Source of the DNA: Citrus sinensis
Taxonomy: Eukaryota > Streptophyta > Magnoliopsida > Sapindales > Rutaceae
Assembly: GCF_022201045.2 (NCBI RefSeq)
Contig: NC_068561.1
Location: forward strand, 21,640,501-21,704,500
Length of the DNA: 64,000 nucleotides
Reading direction: 5' to 3'
Of this stretch, positions 34,401-44,889 are shown in pieces. The first letter of the stretch is position 1. The number at the start of each line of letters is the position of its first letter. A program made the translations under genes and the position numbers. The notes below the pieces were generated by a model. The model was not told where the DNA came from and ran no database searches. It saw nothing but the letters and a program-made list of their open reading frames with translations.

Positions 34401-36385
34401 AGAAAAAAGTAAGTAATAAAAGAACAGAGAAATGGTATATAAGATTCTTTAAGATCAATATGATGGTCCCCTTATTAACATCTGATAGCATTAGCATGTG
34501 AGGCATTACTTATCATGATAAGTAATGACCATAGATGCAAGTCTACGATGCACAAATAATCTTATATTAAATTGTGAATTTGTTTGTTGAGAGAGATGAA
34601 ACTTCTGTTGGAAGAGAGTTGTTCGGTAGATTTTAGTGTTTTAACGTTCTATTTCTCTTAATTTTGTAGTAGTAACTTCTTTTTGTTTACATAATTTTTA
34701 TTATTTTCATTTGATCTAACCATAGAACAATCTTCTCTCCATTCATATATATGGGCGGAGTTAAAATCTGAGACTTCATTCTTTTAACGTGAGAAACTTT
34801 ATCAATTCAATTAAATGACACCTACCGTTTAATGTATAATTTCATTGTGCCGGTGATCTATTTCGTTTGGGTCGTGATCTTTCGTACTATGATATTGGGT
34901 TTTTCAACTTTTTCCTTCACTTGCCTTTTCTCTCAATGTTAAAGCAAATTTCACTTCACTTCAATAAGTTGTTTATCCTAATCACATTAGTTTCACACAG
35001 AGCAGTTGCCAAGTTATATTGTCGATAACTCATATCAAATCAAAATTAGTCACCGAACTTAAAAATAGACTTAAGCTATAAAACACTTATGAAATTATGA
35101 GTGACTAAATTTAAATTTATTGTAAGTTATCCACGATGTAACTCAGCAATTTGTGTTTGTTGCAGGGAAAGGCCAGGCGACTTCCGCTGTCACAGCTAAA
35201 ACCAGCCCGAAAGTATGGAATGATTGGCAGAAGCCTCTACTCAAAGCCCATACGTGGAAACCACTTAGTGATTGGAGCTGCTTGCACCCCTCTAAAATCC
35301 TGAAAACTCCTCGCTAGTGAATAAAGCCCATCCAAAATACGCACGATCAAAATATTTCTACAAATACCCACCGTAATTACATAAAAACCCTTCCATCTTT
35401 CTCCTTCCTCAATAGAACTCCCTAGCCCTAGGCCCTAAAAGAGCTGCTGCAGTTACATCCATGCTTTAAGCTTATCGTGCCATACGTGTTTGAAAATTTT
35501 GAAAAATAAATGGGCCCTTGATGCACTAGAACCGGAAGATTGGCTTAGACAAAATACATAGCCAATTTACACGATTAATTTATTTAAAGAAATCAATAGT
35601 TGCAACTTCACGAGAGAGTGTGGGAGGAGACCTCTCCTTTTTTTTTTCTTTTTTTTTTTGTGATTTCATAATTTACAAAATTAAAGAAGTGTTTTAAGAA
35701 TTTTGAGGCGTGCTAATACTAATCTACACAAATTCTATTACTCGCTCCATATTTTGTCTATCTATTATTATTTTATTAGGGGTCATCATATTATTAAGTA
35801 GCAACATTTACACTCACTTTTTAGGCGATAGGATTCTTTTTTTAATTAATTACATTGAATCTATGGGTTTAAATTTCAGTCACCCCGCAATGCAGACGGT
35901 ATTAACAACAACCATCAAAACAATACTAACTCCAAAAAATGAATAAAAAAATAAAACATTCGAATAGAATGACACCTTATAATATATTAATATTGGATAG
36001 CAACGAGAGGCACATCAACTGGCACTGAATAGAATGAGTCGTGCAGTTGTCACAATTTTAGCTCTTTAACACTTGCGTATGGCAATCGATTTTTTTTTTC
36101 CCCACCATTTACAGTTCAATGGCCGATGAGATCAAAGCCCATGGTTATTAGTGGATTGGTCAACAAAGATTTTTCGATACTACGATGATGATCAACAATG
36201 GCCGATGATATATAGTTCGTAGCAGCTGATTTTTTATATGTTTTTCAATTGTTGATTGTAAGAAAAATATTAGATAAAACAAAGCAAAAGTTTAAAGACT
36301 CTTAAAATATTAATTTAATAATTAAAGAATCTAAAAAAATAACATGATTTGTCAGTAAATGAGAGGACGCAATTAATCCCAAAAT
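31500..36385. other. AT-rich intergenic region, no supported gene
   Basis: No recognisable coding exon. A GGGAAAGGCCAGGCGACTTC stretch at about 35165-35330 is G+C-richer and preceded by TTGTTGCAG like a 3' splice site, but no frame continues. A short duplicated GAGTGGAGACAATC occurs near 33372 and 33427. A 78-codon hydrophobic frame at 35710-35946 is unassigned. Confidence 0.5.
34504..34527. repeat. Perfect 24-bp palindrome
   Basis: CATTACTTATCA is followed directly by its inverse complement TGATAAGTAATG. No gene is nearby. Confidence 0.75.
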
Positions 36386-36394
36386 ATAATAAAT

Positions 36395-36588
36395 GAGTAA
36401 TGATACAGCCACAAACTCTTGTACAAACTTATTTTGTACAAATTGATGTAGCATGATAAGATTGGTTGAATTAAATATCACTTGGCCCACATGATTTTTT
36501 TTTTATTAATTTATATTTTCATTCAACCAATGAATTAATGTCACGTCAGTTTGTACAAAATAAAGAGTTTGTGGTTGTATCATTACTC
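36395..36588. mobile_element. Mutator-type MITE (194 bp)
   Basis: Terminal inverted repeats begin GAGTAATGATACA(G/A)CCACAAACTC on both sides, about 26 bp with one mismatch. Homology continues inward (TTTTGTACAAA, ATTGGTTGAA) with small gaps. The perfect 9-bp target duplication ataataaat lies at 36386-36394 and 36589-36597. A 9-bp duplication with a G-starting end points to the Mutator superfamily. No coding capacity. Confidence 0.85.
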
Positions 36589-36597
36589 ATAATAAAT

Positions 36598-37275
36598 TAG
36601 AGAAATTCATAAGTTAACATTCAATTTCTCGTTGTATTTTTCTCACTTTTTATTTAATCATTCCGTAATTTTATATCTATTTATTTTTTTATTTTTTTTC
36701 ATTCAGTTCAATTACACTCTTCGTCAATTGCTTCCATTCGTTCACAGAATTAGCGAGAAAGTGAAAAAGCCCTCTCTGTTACTAATCCCGACAGATTGAT
36801 GCTGACCAGAAACTTAAAGAGGGAAAAAAAGAAGTTCAAAAAATTAAACTTCACAAAAGACTGAAGTATTCCAACTTTGCCTCACCATCACAGGAGATTA
36901 GCCAGAAACCCAACTAATTGAGCCTTTCTTTACAAAAGCAATTACCCAGAAGCTTGACAACAATTAAAGAGCAAAAGAACCAAGCACACAAGCAGAAGCT
37001 TTGAAACTTAACCTTCAATCCTTCATATATGTGTTTTTTTTTTTTTTTTAATGTGAGAGAGAAAGAGAGACAAAGAAAAGCAAGCAGTTCATTCTGTTCA
37101 TTGCTTCAGTATTTCCATTTGAATAATATAAATCAACCTCCACTCCACAACCTAAAATTAATTTTTCCCATTCCAAGATAAGCATTTTTTTCCTATATTA
37201 GAAATATTGACCATTTTACCATAAAAATAAAATCAAATAAACAAATTCAGATAACGTATTTTTGAAAAGCCAAAA
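36598..37275. other. Intergenic region 3' of the DUF868 gene
   Basis: No gene seen. Probably includes the 3' UTR of the DUF868 gene in its last part. Confidence 0.5.

Positions 37276-37302
<27 letters not shown>
37276..37302. repeat. (GA)n microsatellite
   Basis: About 13 GA units, ending a dozen bases beyond the DUF868 stop codon, so likely inside its 3' UTR. Confidence 0.85.
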
Positions 37303-37307
<5 letters not shown>

Positions 37308-37313
37308 GAGAAA

Positions 37314-38246
37314 TTAGTCAGGGCTCTTACAGGCGCAGATTATCAAGGAGAACTGATCATCAACCAATTCATTTCCGTTGTTCTTCAAATTACTCTCTTC
37401 CAGCCAAAGCCTGCTATCCAATCCACTTCTTGTCCTAAACATAAACACAGCAAATCCAGTATTTGCTTCCTTAAAAAACCAATCATGCACATCCCACATC
37501 ATATCCACCAACAGACCGTCCAAAAACATTGTTTGGTTCCCTCTAAAGTTCCATCTCAATCGCTTCACTTGAAATATTTTCTTGTTATCAATGCATACGG
37601 ATAAAACCGGATTCCTTGATCCATCTTCTTCACCGCTACACTTTATTAAAATCTCATGTGCCGTCCCCGCATCGCAAAACTGTACCTTGGATGAACACAA
37701 AGCGCCCCTGCCCGAAAATTGCTCACATCTCGAAACCAATGAGAATTTTGCAACTGGGAATCCTGATTTGAGTCTCTTAACACTCTGTTCGTCCTCCATG
37801 TCTCCAATGAATAGACTAAGCACAGAGTCAACCACCACGATTATGTAAAACTCGTGGCTTGGTTCAGGTCCATTGTCAAACTGAGCGTTTGAAAGATCCC
37901 AGAAAACTTCGACCCTTGAGTTGCAGGAGTGGAAAGTTTTGGACCCTTTGCTATCTCGCAACTGATGAGAATTTACATGGAATTTGGATGGAGAGGCATA
38001 GGCAGAGACGTTGCCGTCGACGCAGACATTAATGGCGAAACCTTGGCCTATGAAATTACTGCACCAAGTGAGTGTTACAAGGAGACGCTTCTGAGGAGAG
38101 AGCCTGGCCTTGTATATACATGAAACTGAATTTGGAATTGAAGGGATCAAATTTGGAGAAAGATAAGGCTGCCTCGAAGGGCCTGAACAATAGGAATCTG
38201 AGACTTTTATGGCATGTTCACTGTAACAAGTTGCTATACTCCTCAT
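37314..38246 (-). CDS. DUF868 family protein, intronless
   Basis: A 310-aa frame beginning MRSIATCYSEHAIKVSDSYC, the typical start of this plant-specific family. The frame is open 26 codons further upstream to 38324, but that extension is not family-like, so the inner ATG is chosen. Family features: LTWCSNFIGQGFAINV, a VFWDLSNAQFDNGPEP-like segment, and a late VDMMWDVHDWFF block. C-terminally, GFAVFMFRTRSGLD is also typical. No signal peptide or membrane segment. DUF868 proteins (PF05910) have no established biochemical role. The single exon is normal for the family. The gene lies alone, on the same strand as the aldolase 6 kb away. Confidence 0.9.
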   Translation of the reverse strand: MRSIATCYSEHAIKVSDSYCSGPSRQPYLSPNLIPSIPNSVSCIYKARLSPQKRLLVTLTWCSNFIGQGFAINVCVDGNVSAYASPSKFHVNSHQLRDSKGSKTFHSCNSRVEVFWDLSNAQFDNGPEPSHEFYIIVVVDSVLSLFIGDMEDEQSVKRLKSGFPVAKFSLVSRCEQFSGRGALCSSKVQFCDAGTAHEILIKCSGEEDGSRNPVLSVCIDNKKIFQVKRLRWNFRGNQTMFLDGLLVDMMWDVHDWFFKEANTGFAVFMFRTRSGLDSRLWLEESNLKNNGNELVDDQFSLIICACKSPD

Positions 38247-40844
38247 TGTGGCTGGTAGGATCAAATGAAGACCAAGACAAAGGTAATTTTTAATTTTCTT
38301 TGATGTAAATGAAACTGAAAACAAATTGGTTAAAGATATATTAATCTAGCTTGCCCATGGTAGAAGAAATTGGAAAGATTGAAGGGGCTACTTACGCATT
38401 GCTTGTAACAAATGATATTCAAGAGAATAGAAAGATTGAAGGTGACAAAAGACATATGGGGTACTGTTTTTTTTTTTTTTCTCCTAAGTTTTCCCATGTG
38501 AAGTGTCTTTTCTGATCTCTAGCACTATCATAAATCATAATTGTAGAGCAGATAACAATAACAACAAGAGTAAAACTGAAAACCATTTCTAGGGGCTGGG
38601 CCAGGTCACCTACACTAAATACAAATGACATTAACCATTTTAAAATTTCATTTATGAAGGAAAAGTCATAATTAAATGTTGTGTCAGTTGATTTAGAATA
38701 TTTAATTACATAATAAAATTATCATAAACAAGAGTTGACCTAATCTGCAGAAGCAATATCAATATATATATATATGTGTGTGTGTGTGTGAAAGAATAAA
38801 TTAGAATTAAGTAATATTAGATTAATGGGGTGATAAGGTGAGCTCATTGGAGAATTGAACCCAAACGTGCAAGTAGACTCTGATGAAATCTAATTAGATG
38901 TACAAATGGAGGGGACTTTAAATGTAATTGGATAACATGGGGCTTGGCTCGTGTCGAAGAAGATCAATTGATGAAAGCGATTGTCGGCCCCATTAATTTA
39001 ATATCTTCCTCTCCAGATTCACCTACTGCAACCAAAGGCACCCTATTGAAAGGTTCCGTGCAACCCCCAGTCTGCTCAAGAAAAATAAATTAATGCTTGA
39101 AACATATTACACATTTATGAAACTATACGCAAAATTTTCAGTTGGGAACGAGGAAGATGTACGGCCAAGATGAATACATGAATGTTTAATGTTTAGCATT
39201 TCAGTTTAGGCAAACAATTAATACTAATAAATAAACAAATCATACAGCTAAATTGAAGGCGGCATAAATTTTCCAATTAATTATTTTTTATTTTTTAAGT
39301 GAAATGGGGAATCTGAAGAGATGCCAGATGTAAGAATCCACATAGACAAATGTGAGAAAATACGAAATGCATGGGAAATTTTAAGGTTGAGGGGTAGGAG
39401 AGAAGTTGGTTCGAATTAGTTGAGTGAATGACCAATTCAGCTTCATCCCGGGATCCACCTGACTGCACCTACTAAATTGTAATTATTGGTTTAAAAAGCT
39501 TGTAAATAACCTTTCGATATTTTTTTTTTTTTGTCCACATATTTTGAAATTATTGTTTTAATTTTTTTTTGTTAAACAAAAAGATATACGCAATGATGTG
39601 ATGGGGAAAGCATAGATAGTTCATGCAAATTGAGACCGACGCATGGCATAACAATTATGACTTTTGAAGCTAAAAGTGGAAACTTTATCTTCTACCGTTC
39701 AGGGAAACCCTGTTTATAGTTTCCCATGATAATACATCAACTAGGGAAACATTTTAATTATCTTACAGAATGAAGGTCCTACTTATTTGAAACTCCTTAT
39801 GTATGGTTTCTGCTTTCTAGAAGCTAAAAAGCACGAAACAAAAAACATGTAGTATGGAAAAACTTTTAATGTGGTATTAAAATTGATCGTTCGAGCACGA
39901 GTTCGAGTTATCGTGGGCTCTTTTTCCTTTCTATAAAAAATGTAGAATAGTAATAGATTTCATACTAAAATTATTAATATGGAATTGTGGGAACAGATTT
40001 TTGATATAGTCTTGGTCGATTTATGGGTTGTATTATAAATGTAAGCGTCTATAGTTTAAGTCTTAAGTAGACCATAAATTGTAAGACGACTGTGACCTTT
40101 TAACTTGTTAATTTACAAAACCTTGAGACGATAGAGTACATGAGAAATGCAAAGAAAAATAAGTAATGAAAAGTTATTATATAACTCTATATGTAGAAGT
40201 TTGATAAAGGAAAAAGAAAGTAATTAAAGGTAATTTGAGATACATAATTTACGCACTTGTAAAATTATTAAAAGAAACTTATCCCCCCAACGATTTTTAA
40301 ATCAGACCTGTGCAGATATCAAATGCTCTATATATAATAATCATTTCTCCAATTCTTATGCTGATGGGTTCATTTAAGAAAAGGTGAATGAGCAGTTATG
40401 CATTCCTTCCTTTTCTTTTCTTTTTTGCCATTTTCTTTAATTTCTTTATTATATATATTATCAAAGTCTAACGTGAATAGAATTTAATCCTAAGATTTCT
40501 TGTATTTATATATTTCAAAAGCTCTACTAATTGAATCAGTTAGTTCCCAGAAGAAGCAATTACGTACGTAACATCAAACATATGCATTGCGTACAACAGT
40601 CCTGAGAAGGAACAGAAGCCATCCAAGAATTATTCCTTGCTTGTTATGATTTCTAAGAGGCTCGGACCAGTCAAGAATTCATTCTTTACATAACCATTAA
40701 GGTGTACACACGCAGACACACACTTTATTGATGTTCAAGTTCAAGTTCAAGTGTTGGGTATTAGTTCTCTTATACCTGCTATTATTGTAAGTCCATTCGA
40801 ATGGAAGTTAGACGCTGGTTTATTCTCTTAACATCAAAAGATAT
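38247..40844. other. AT-rich intergenic region 5' of the DUF868 gene
   Basis: Holds the presumed promoter of the DUF868 gene and an AT/GT microsatellite at 38762-38790. Only short unassigned frames; no RNA gene seen. Confidence 0.5.
38762..38790. repeat. Compound (AT)n(GT)n microsatellite
   Basis: Seven AT units pass directly into about eight GT units. Confidence 0.85.
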
Positions 40845-41312
40845 ATGCATAAGTTTACAGCCTTTAAGAACAAAACGGAAGAAAGAAGGCCGTGTCATCA
40901 AATTCATAATCCAATGAAACTAGCTTATGAGCTTTCTCAAGAGATGAACAATCTTTCGATCCCATCTAAATTGCATTTGGTTCACTTTAGTACAGCTAAG
41001 AAATCCAAAAACTATTTTAAAACTATATTTATAGAAACGACTTTATGTGCAGCAGCAGCAACTGTACGTACCCACAGTAACTACCGTGAATTGCTCACTT
41101 GTCCCACAACATTTGTACATTATTTCAATTTTAGCAGTCTTGTCTTGCCATCAACCAATGATTATGTTGACAAGCTTGAGTTCATCATTGTGGAAGGTCA
41201 ACAGCACAAGCGGATGCAATGTTTAAAAGAGACAATCAGAAACCATGGCAGAAGGGAAATGTGTCTAAAATTGCATATAAATAAGTTTCCGGCAGAAGAA
41301 ATGTATGTCTGA
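40845..41312 (+). other. Unassigned 155-codon open frame
   Basis: The longest unassigned frame in this intergenic stretch, beginning MHKFTAFKNKTEERRPCHQI. It has no recognised domain, signal peptide or membrane segment. Its codons resemble the AT-rich surroundings, so it is probably chance. A retained exon of an unknown gene cannot be excluded. Confidence 0.15.
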
Positions 41313-41405
41313 AAATTATGAAAATAAGAATGATGACTGCTTGATGGTTGCTTTGATTCACACATCAGAATGTGCGACTCCACACCTCTTGTACCAACTA
41401 AAGAG

Positions 41406-41431
41406 TTTTTTTTTTTTTTTTTTTTTTTTTA
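41406..41431. repeat. Poly(T) tract
   Basis: About 26 consecutive T, read as poly(A) on the minus strand. Could mark the tail of a retroposed sequence, but no body is recognised. Confidence 0.75.
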
Positions 41432-41640
41432 AGGCAAATAAAATGCCCATAATTTAAAATATATTGAAGTTACAATAAGTAAAAAATTTCAGAATTTTTC
41501 AGTTTTGTAATTCTCTACTTGCACATCAATAGGAAAAAATACGCTACTCTAGGATGCAAGGTAGAGAGGGCAATCCAGAAATATTTTAGGAGCTGCAATT
41601 AAGTGTGTTTGGTATAGGAGTAGGGTTATAGTAGCTTTTA

Positions 41641-42015
41641 GAGCATCTCCAAAAGGCTCTATAAATTTTACTATTTAAATATCTATTTGCTTACTTATGT
41701 GGCAAATAAAGAGTAAAAAAATATGATTTTCTCCAAAAGACTCTTCAAATAGAAATAACTTAATATTATTTCAATCAAATAATTATTTTTTTAAAGAAAA
41801 AGTCAATAGCAATTAAAGTACTTCTCTCTTTTCCTCCAATGAAAAGTAATAAAATATAAATTGAAGAATGAGAAATCAACTCTCCAAATTTGAAGAGAGA
41901 GAATCATTTCTTATTTGAAAAGTATTAATTAGAGTGTCTTTTGAAACTTTAAATATTGAGATGACTCTTCAAATGATTAATAAAATCTTATTTGAAGAGT
42001 CTTTTGGTGATGCTC
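41641..42015. mobile_element. PIF/Harbinger (Tourist-like) MITE, 375 bp
   Basis: Ends GAGCATCTCCAAAAGGCTCT (left) and the inverse of AGTCTTTTGGTGATGCTC (right): about 18 bp inverted with two to three mismatches. The 3-bp target duplication TTA lies at 41638-41640 and 42016-42018, as for PIF/Harbinger elements. Copies of the CTCTTCAAAT motif occur inside. It appears to sit in a smaller, older foldback whose TAAGTGTGTTT and AAACACACTTA arms flank it at about 41609 and 42037-42049. Confidence 0.75.
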
Positions 42016-42259
42016 TTAAATCACAACACGTTTAATAAACACACTTATTATTGTAGGTGTTAGAAATTAAGTTAATTTTATCTCATATTTATATGATGAA
42101 AATCCTAAGAAATCTTTAACTTTTTTTTTGAAATTATTATTAAAAGTCATATTTACCACGTGAAATTTTATTTTATAATTATAGTATTTGTTTCCACAAC
42201 AACACATGACCTCAATTCTAAACAGGACTTTAATTTGAATTATCAAATTTTCTTATACA

Positions 42260-42587
42260 CCACTCTTATATTTTATGGAAATAAATCCCAAATGAATCAA
42301 CGGAGCTTGAACCAGAAACTAACGTTACTTGATGCAGTCCCCAATTCCAACTACAAATCAAATTTTAGTTTATGTCAATCAGTGCAACTGCATGAAAACA
42401 TAATAGATTTGCTTCCCTAGCATCCACTCTTATATTTCATGGAAATAAATCCCAACTCAATCAACGGAGCTTGAACCAGAAACTAACGTTACTTGATGCA
42501 GTCCCCAATTCCAACTACAAATCAAATTTTAGTTTATGTCAATCAGTGCAACTGCATGAAAACATAATAGATTTGCTTCCCTAGCAT
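42260..42587. repeat. 164-bp tandem duplication (two copies)
   Basis: Units 42260-42423 and 42424-42587 are nearly identical. The few differences include TTTTATGG/TTTCATGG and AAATGAATC/AACTCAATC. A recent local duplication in intergenic DNA; the frame across it (42160-42420) has no known content. Confidence 0.9.
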
Positions 42588-43344
42588 AATTATATTAGAT
42601 GGAAAAAAAAAAGTAAGCACCATGTAAGTAATCAAATGCTTAATCATATCATAAATTGATTTGTATGTGAGAACTAAAAATCCAGACTCGACACAATTAA
42701 ATAACAAGTGACATAAATTTGACCTATTAACATTAACAAACTAAACAAATCGAGTCACAAACTACCAATCCTTAATTTTTATTCCAATTGAATCTGGTAT
42801 AAGTCGGCTCGAGCAACAAAAAAAAAATATAAATAATACATCACTAGTTGAAGTATTTTAACTTTGTGTCGCTACCATAAACTTTGAGATTAATTTGCTA
42901 TACATCATGCAAAGTAGCTACTTAGAGATATTTAATCGTTTATTTCATCATTCAATAAAATATCCAACCCGAATCCGCTAAAATGCTATAGATGTTTACA
43001 CACCCGCACCACAAACGACAAGTCCCCCGTCCTCTTTTAGAATAACAAGCTATAAAAAATAATAAAAGAAAAAACCTCATTGCAGTTGAATCATCTTTGA
43101 CCTCGGCCCCATCTCAACCCAAACACAGAAACAATCTTAAAATATTAGAAAAAAGAATTGAAAACTCAATTTGGCTTTTGCCTCACCAGACAAGACCAGA
43201 CACAAAGGGGTTAGTGTCTTGGTGCCAATCCTCAAACCAATGTCAGTCAAATCTCAGTAGCCAAAGTATGTCATGCCTTACGTCATTACAACATTAATTA
43301 AATAAAAGTATAGTAATTAAATAGTCCTAGCAATTACACAGGAT
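42588..43344. other. 3' flank of the lectin/PAN gene
   Basis: No further gene seen. Expected to hold the 3' UTR of the PAN gene; a clear poly(A) signal was not fixed. Confidence 0.5.
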
Positions 43345-44838
43345 CTATCTAGGAGTGCTGCACATCTCAATGGACCTAAAACTAGCCGACCCGAGATTTT
43401 TATACGGTCCGGGTGAGACCCCGTCTTCAGCTTCCAAGATCCGATTAGCTCTTCTCCTTGTCCAAATCTTGTAACCCCCAAACAAGATTGCACCAATCAA
43501 GATAAGCAAGGCCCCACCTAAGATCCCAATCCCAGCGGCAATACCCGTATTCAACTTTCTCTTCCCTGCATCCTTCCGCAGCTTAAAATACCCCACTTTA
43601 CTCTCATCACCTGCGCCCAACAGGGTTTGGATCGGGTAATCCAACATGTAACAAAACCCGGATCCGGATGCGTTATTGTACAAGGCACCCCAACAACTAC
43701 AGTTATTTTGACACAGGTCCTCACATTGCTCCAAATACGACGTCATTTCATACCGAATTAACTCCTTAAACGGCAACTCAACCCCTTTTCTGCGCAAAAC
43801 ACGGAATTGGGATTTATCCTCACTACAAAAGTCACCCGAAGTTGAAGCAAAACACTCACCGGAGGAGGAATGATCCGTCCGGTTATCCAGACAAGAGCAA
43901 CCGGACTGTTTACACAAACTGTACGAACCACAGGGACTGGGCAACTGACACGCGTCAGAGATTGCTTGGTAATTTATAACCCAATTGGTGCCGTCCCAGT
44001 AATACCCTTTAAGATTCCCATCCTGTTCCAACCGGAGCGTCAGGAGCCCACTTGAGTTTCTTTGAAAATTGTTGAAGGCTTCCACGTCTACAGGGACGTT
44101 ATTGCCAACTTGGTACGTACCCAGAAACCCGTCTGAATTGACTCGGATGTAAATCGGACCTTTGCCTTCTACAATATTTGCTTTGGCTTCCAGTGCTCTG
44201 TGCCTCCAATATATTTGCTCTGACTTATCATTGAACTTTGCGTACAAACCGATGAAGTTGCTGCCTAGGCGCATCGAATAAAGCCCATTTGATGAAACAA
44301 GAGACATAGTACTTGTGAAATTTTGGTTTTCGACGAGGGTATCTGTGGGAAAGTCAAAACTTTGCCAGACAACGGAGAGAGGGTCGTCGAGTTTCTGTAT
44401 TTGCAAATTCGAGGTGTTGAGAATCACAACCCTCTGACCTTCTGCCCTAGTAGTAGACCAAAACACCCTCGAGTGTGGACCTGATATTACAAGACTGCCA
44501 TTGAAGGAGAGTTCAATGCGGTCCGACCAGGGAGCCAACTGAGTTGAGTTAGCTAGCCAGAGTGGTTTAGAGGAGGGCAAGTGGATGACTGCGAGCGCGA
44601 GCTGGTTTGAGTTGACTCGGAGGAACACCAGTGAGAAAGTATCAGTTGTGTCGTTGAGAAGAGACTGAAACGACGAGACTGAAGGGTTTGGTGTTGCTTT
44701 GAAACCTAGGAGAAGCTCTTGTGTTGACCTGGCGGCGGCGGCTTCAGTTCTTGAACAGAGATAATTTATAAAGACGAAGAAGAAGATCAGGAACTGAGTT
44801 GCATGTGGACGAGTCGCCGAGTTGGCTGATCTTTTCAT
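43345..44838 (-). CDS. B-lectin/PAN-domain membrane protein, kinase-less (At5g03700-like)
   Basis: Single exon, 497 aa from the ATG at 44838. An in-frame ATG at 44889 would add 17 residues, but the inner start places KR directly before the hydrophobic FLIFFFVFINYL signal peptide. Features in order: a bulb-type mannose-lectin region (about 45-175, FSLVFLRVNSNQLALAV, PLWLANS, VWQSFDFPTDTL); an SLG-like middle; an EGF-like Cys cluster (CQLPSPCGSYSLC); a PAN/apple domain (about 325-415, CEDLCQNNCSCWGALYN); a transmembrane helix (TGIAAGIGILGGALLILIG) at about 420-450; and a short basic cytosolic tail. S-domain receptor kinases share this layout, but here the chain ends about 40 residues past the membrane, so there is no kinase. 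The Arabidopsis counterpart lies next to PTL and FBA4. Ligand unknown. Confidence 0.92.
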   Translation of the reverse strand: MKRSANSATRPHATQFLIFFFVFINYLCSRTEAAAARSTQELLLGFKATPNPSVSSFQSLLNDTTDTFSLVFLRVNSNQLALAVIHLPSSKPLWLANSTQLAPWSDRIELSFNGSLVISGPHSRVFWSTTRAEGQRVVILNTSNLQIQKLDDPLSVVWQSFDFPTDTLVENQNFTSTMSLVSSNGLYSMRLGSNFIGLYAKFNDKSEQIYWRHRALEAKANIVEGKGPIYIRVNSDGFLGTYQVGNNVPVDVEAFNNFQRNSSGLLTLRLEQDGNLKGYYWDGTNWVINYQAISDACQLPSPCGSYSLCKQSGCSCLDNRTDHSSSGECFASTSGDFCSEDKSQFRVLRRKGVELPFKELIRYEMTSYLEQCEDLCQNNCSCWGALYNNASGSGFCYMLDYPIQTLLGAGDESKVGYFKLRKDAGKRKLNTGIAAGIGILGGALLILIGAILFGGYKIWTRRRANRILEAEDGVSPGPYKNLGSASFRSIEMCSTPR

Positions 44839-44889
44839 ATTGGAAAAGAGAGAGATTGTGGATTGAGAGAAGTTCAAAACTTGCCACAT

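Noticed and set aside
35710..35946. 78-codon hydrophobic frame
   Set aside because: Ile/Leu runs arise from AT-rich DNA; no membrane protein family is recognised.
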